Assembly: GCA_003024175.1 (NCBI GenBank) | Contig: MDYQ01000368.1 | Location: 1 to 18,910 of the forward strand | Reading direction: 5' to 3' | Length of the DNA stretch: 18,910 nucleotides | From: Planoprotostelium fungivorum | Lineage: Eukaryota > Evosea > Variosea > Cavosteliida > Cavosteliaceae | Part shown: one piece after another, positions 17,766 to 18,910 of the stretch | How the letters are laid out: every line of letters starts with the position of its first letter | Position numbering within the stretch: the stretch's first letter is position 1 | Position numbers and translations under genes: made by a program | Notes under the pieces: model-generated | What the model was told of the DNA's origin: nothing | The model's input: only the letters and a program-made list of their open reading frames with translations | Databases searched by the model: none

Positions 17766-17978
17766 ATGTCAGACCTTCCAGCCAGACAAGCAGTAACCAA
17801 CTACGCATTGGATCAATTACACACCTTCAATTCTGGGGGTTCGACCCACGCAAATCTCAGCGGTGTGATCAAGGACATGAAGGCTCAAGGTTACGACCAA
17901 GGTCACATTGACTACGTCAGGGAACTTTTGCGCCAAAATAACCAGGCCAAACATGATTTTAAGAAACGATTCAACTGA
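17766..17978 (+). CDS. Small unrecognised protein (70 aa)
   Basis: The single-exon frame starts MSDLPARQAVTNYALDQL and ends KHDFKKRFN. It has helix-forming, charged sequence with a Gly/Ser turn (FNSGGSTHANLSG). There is no signal peptide, membrane segment or known domain. An ACCAATAAAG signal follows about 12 nt after the stop, which supports a real transcript. The ATG has AACGAA before it. It may be a small structural or regulatory protein; I do not assign a function. Confidence 0.5.
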   Translation: MSDLPARQAVTNYALDQLHTFNSGGSTHANLSGVIKDMKAQGYDQGHIDYVRELLRQNNQAKHDFKKRFN

Positions 17979-18837
17979 GTCTTATCTGACCAATAAAGAT
18001 TATATCAGGAATTTCAATTTCTATCACTATATTCTGTATAAATTCAAATTTCAAATTTTGTTCTGTCACTCTATAACTGTGACCCTGTTATGACGCTACG
18101 TGTAGAGGAGGAATATCGACGAGAAAAGGAATTGATTTAACAGTCTACAATTGTATTGTGTAATAAAAAGGGATTGTTCAAAGCCCCTCTGCAAGTAGAG
18201 AGGTCTTGTACATCACCATCAAGTCCACCATCTGCATCCATCCATTACCCCAACATCAAGTGTGAGATAATCCTTTTATAACACCCTTTGAACCCATCTC
18301 CTTGATATCATATCTTCCATAAGGAAGGAAAGGGGAAAAGGGAGAAAGAGGATCGTCTCGAAAGAGAAGGGGTCAGCAGCGGATAACACCTGTCTTGTTG
18401 ACACATCATCGGAAACATATTATCATTACCCATCACTTTGGATAGAGAGAAAGCAGGTGGTGTCAGAATTGGGATCGGAGGGATTCTACTACAGATTGCC
18501 ATCTAGTGATTGCACATTGAGCCCATTAGAACATCATAATTGACGGTATCATCGTCAGATTTATTAAGATAAATCATCTACGCCAATTGAGTCGTTGGTT
18601 GCTGCTCGTGAGAATCGCGATCTGATTGAAGATTGATTCATATCATTGGAGAAGAAGCGTTTGGAAAGTCCACGAGGGATAGACAATTACGTCTGAGCTC
18701 CCTTTGATACGATTTGGACATCATCAGATCACTGGTGAGATCGATTGGGTGATCGATTTCATCGGGAGATCATCTGCGAGAGAACGGCATATATATACCA
18801 CTGTTTACGGAACGAGAGTTGATTTCGTTGCCAGGTC
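17979..18837. other. Spacer with dispersed repeat copy and TATA-like element
   Basis: Apart from the repeat at 18083-18215 I see no gene. A CATATATATACC segment at 18788-18799, about 40 bp before the terminal gene start, is a TATA-box candidate. Confidence 0.4.
18083..18215 (-). repeat. Dispersed inverted repeat, copy 2
   Basis: Reverse complement of about 11040-11178. The sharp shared edge is GTTATGACGCTACG, after which both copies diverge. Confidence 0.75.
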
Positions 18838-18910
18838 ATGCCAAGATCATTCAAGAGAAAAGGAAGGAAGTCCTCAACACCTCCGGCCAAAGTGGCTCGC
18901 ACTCCTCAGA
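18838..18910 (+). CDS. Start of a gene with a basic N terminus (partial)
   Basis: ATG at 18838 opens a frame that runs off the window after 24 codons. It reads MPRSFKRKGRKSSTPP and onward, lysine/arginine-rich and like a nuclear-localisation or DNA-binding tail. A TATA-like element lies about 40 bp upstream. Too short to identify. Confidence 0.4.
   Translation, partial: MPRSFKRKGRKSSTPPAKVARTPQ

Noticed and set aside
1-18910. CRISPR array, rRNA genes, bacterial operon signals
   Set aside because: No regularly spaced short repeats, no rRNA-like conserved sequence, and the genes are spliced and eukaryotic.

Overview
This is nuclear DNA of a eukaryote, probably a free-living unicellular one. 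Every convincing gene is split by very short GT-AG introns (mostly 38-67 nt, often ending in CAG/TAG with a CTAAC-, CTGAC- or TTGAC-like branch site), AATAAA signals follow several genes, and there are no operons. The mix of a RasGAP/START signalling protein, a fungal-type caspase-like protease and virus-type genes would suit an amoebozoan-like protist. That placement is a guess and rests on no marker gene. Two single N bases (6687 and 11217) lie beside near-identical repeats, so those joins may be assembly products.

Layout. 54-2519 (+): a multi-exon gene joining a RasGAP domain to a C-terminal START lipid-binding domain. 2970-4279 (+): an unrecognised multi-exon gene whose last exon runs into an LTR retroelement. 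4192-6640: a compact LTR retrotransposon on the minus strand, with 258-bp LTRs, a primer-binding-site candidate, one Gag-protease ORF, a polypurine tract and no reverse transcriptase or integrase. A third LTR copy follows at 6705-6962. 6965-7379: a long foldback element, with decayed relatives further on. 7453-7659 (-): a small protein gene. 8150-9744 (+): a trypsin-like protease gene with an apparently spliced 5' leader. 9745-12050: no convincing gene; it holds two clusters of GAGAC/GTCTC words, a 365-bp direct repeat and an AT-rich inverted repeat. 12054-12727: two small genes on opposite strands, one an HNH-endonuclease-like protein. 13565-16124 (-): a five-exon SF3 helicase of the D5/DUF5906 type usually met in viruses and mobile elements. 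16204-17174 (+): a caspase-like protease starting 79 bp from the helicase start, head to head. 17766-17978 (+): a small protein. 18838-18910 (+): the start of a gene with a basic N terminus.

How the parts relate. The first 4 kb look like ordinary host signalling and cell-biology genes. From about 4.2 kb on the window is accessory in character: retroelement, foldback repeats, dispersed repeats, virus-type helicase and nuclease, and two predicted proteases (trypsin-like and caspase-like). The divergent helicase/caspase pair over an 80-bp shared promoter is the most interesting arrangement. A second strong signal is the octamer GTTGTAGA, seen 16 times on the two strands, five of them in introns of the RasGAP gene at 16-23 nt from the (preferred) 3' splice site.
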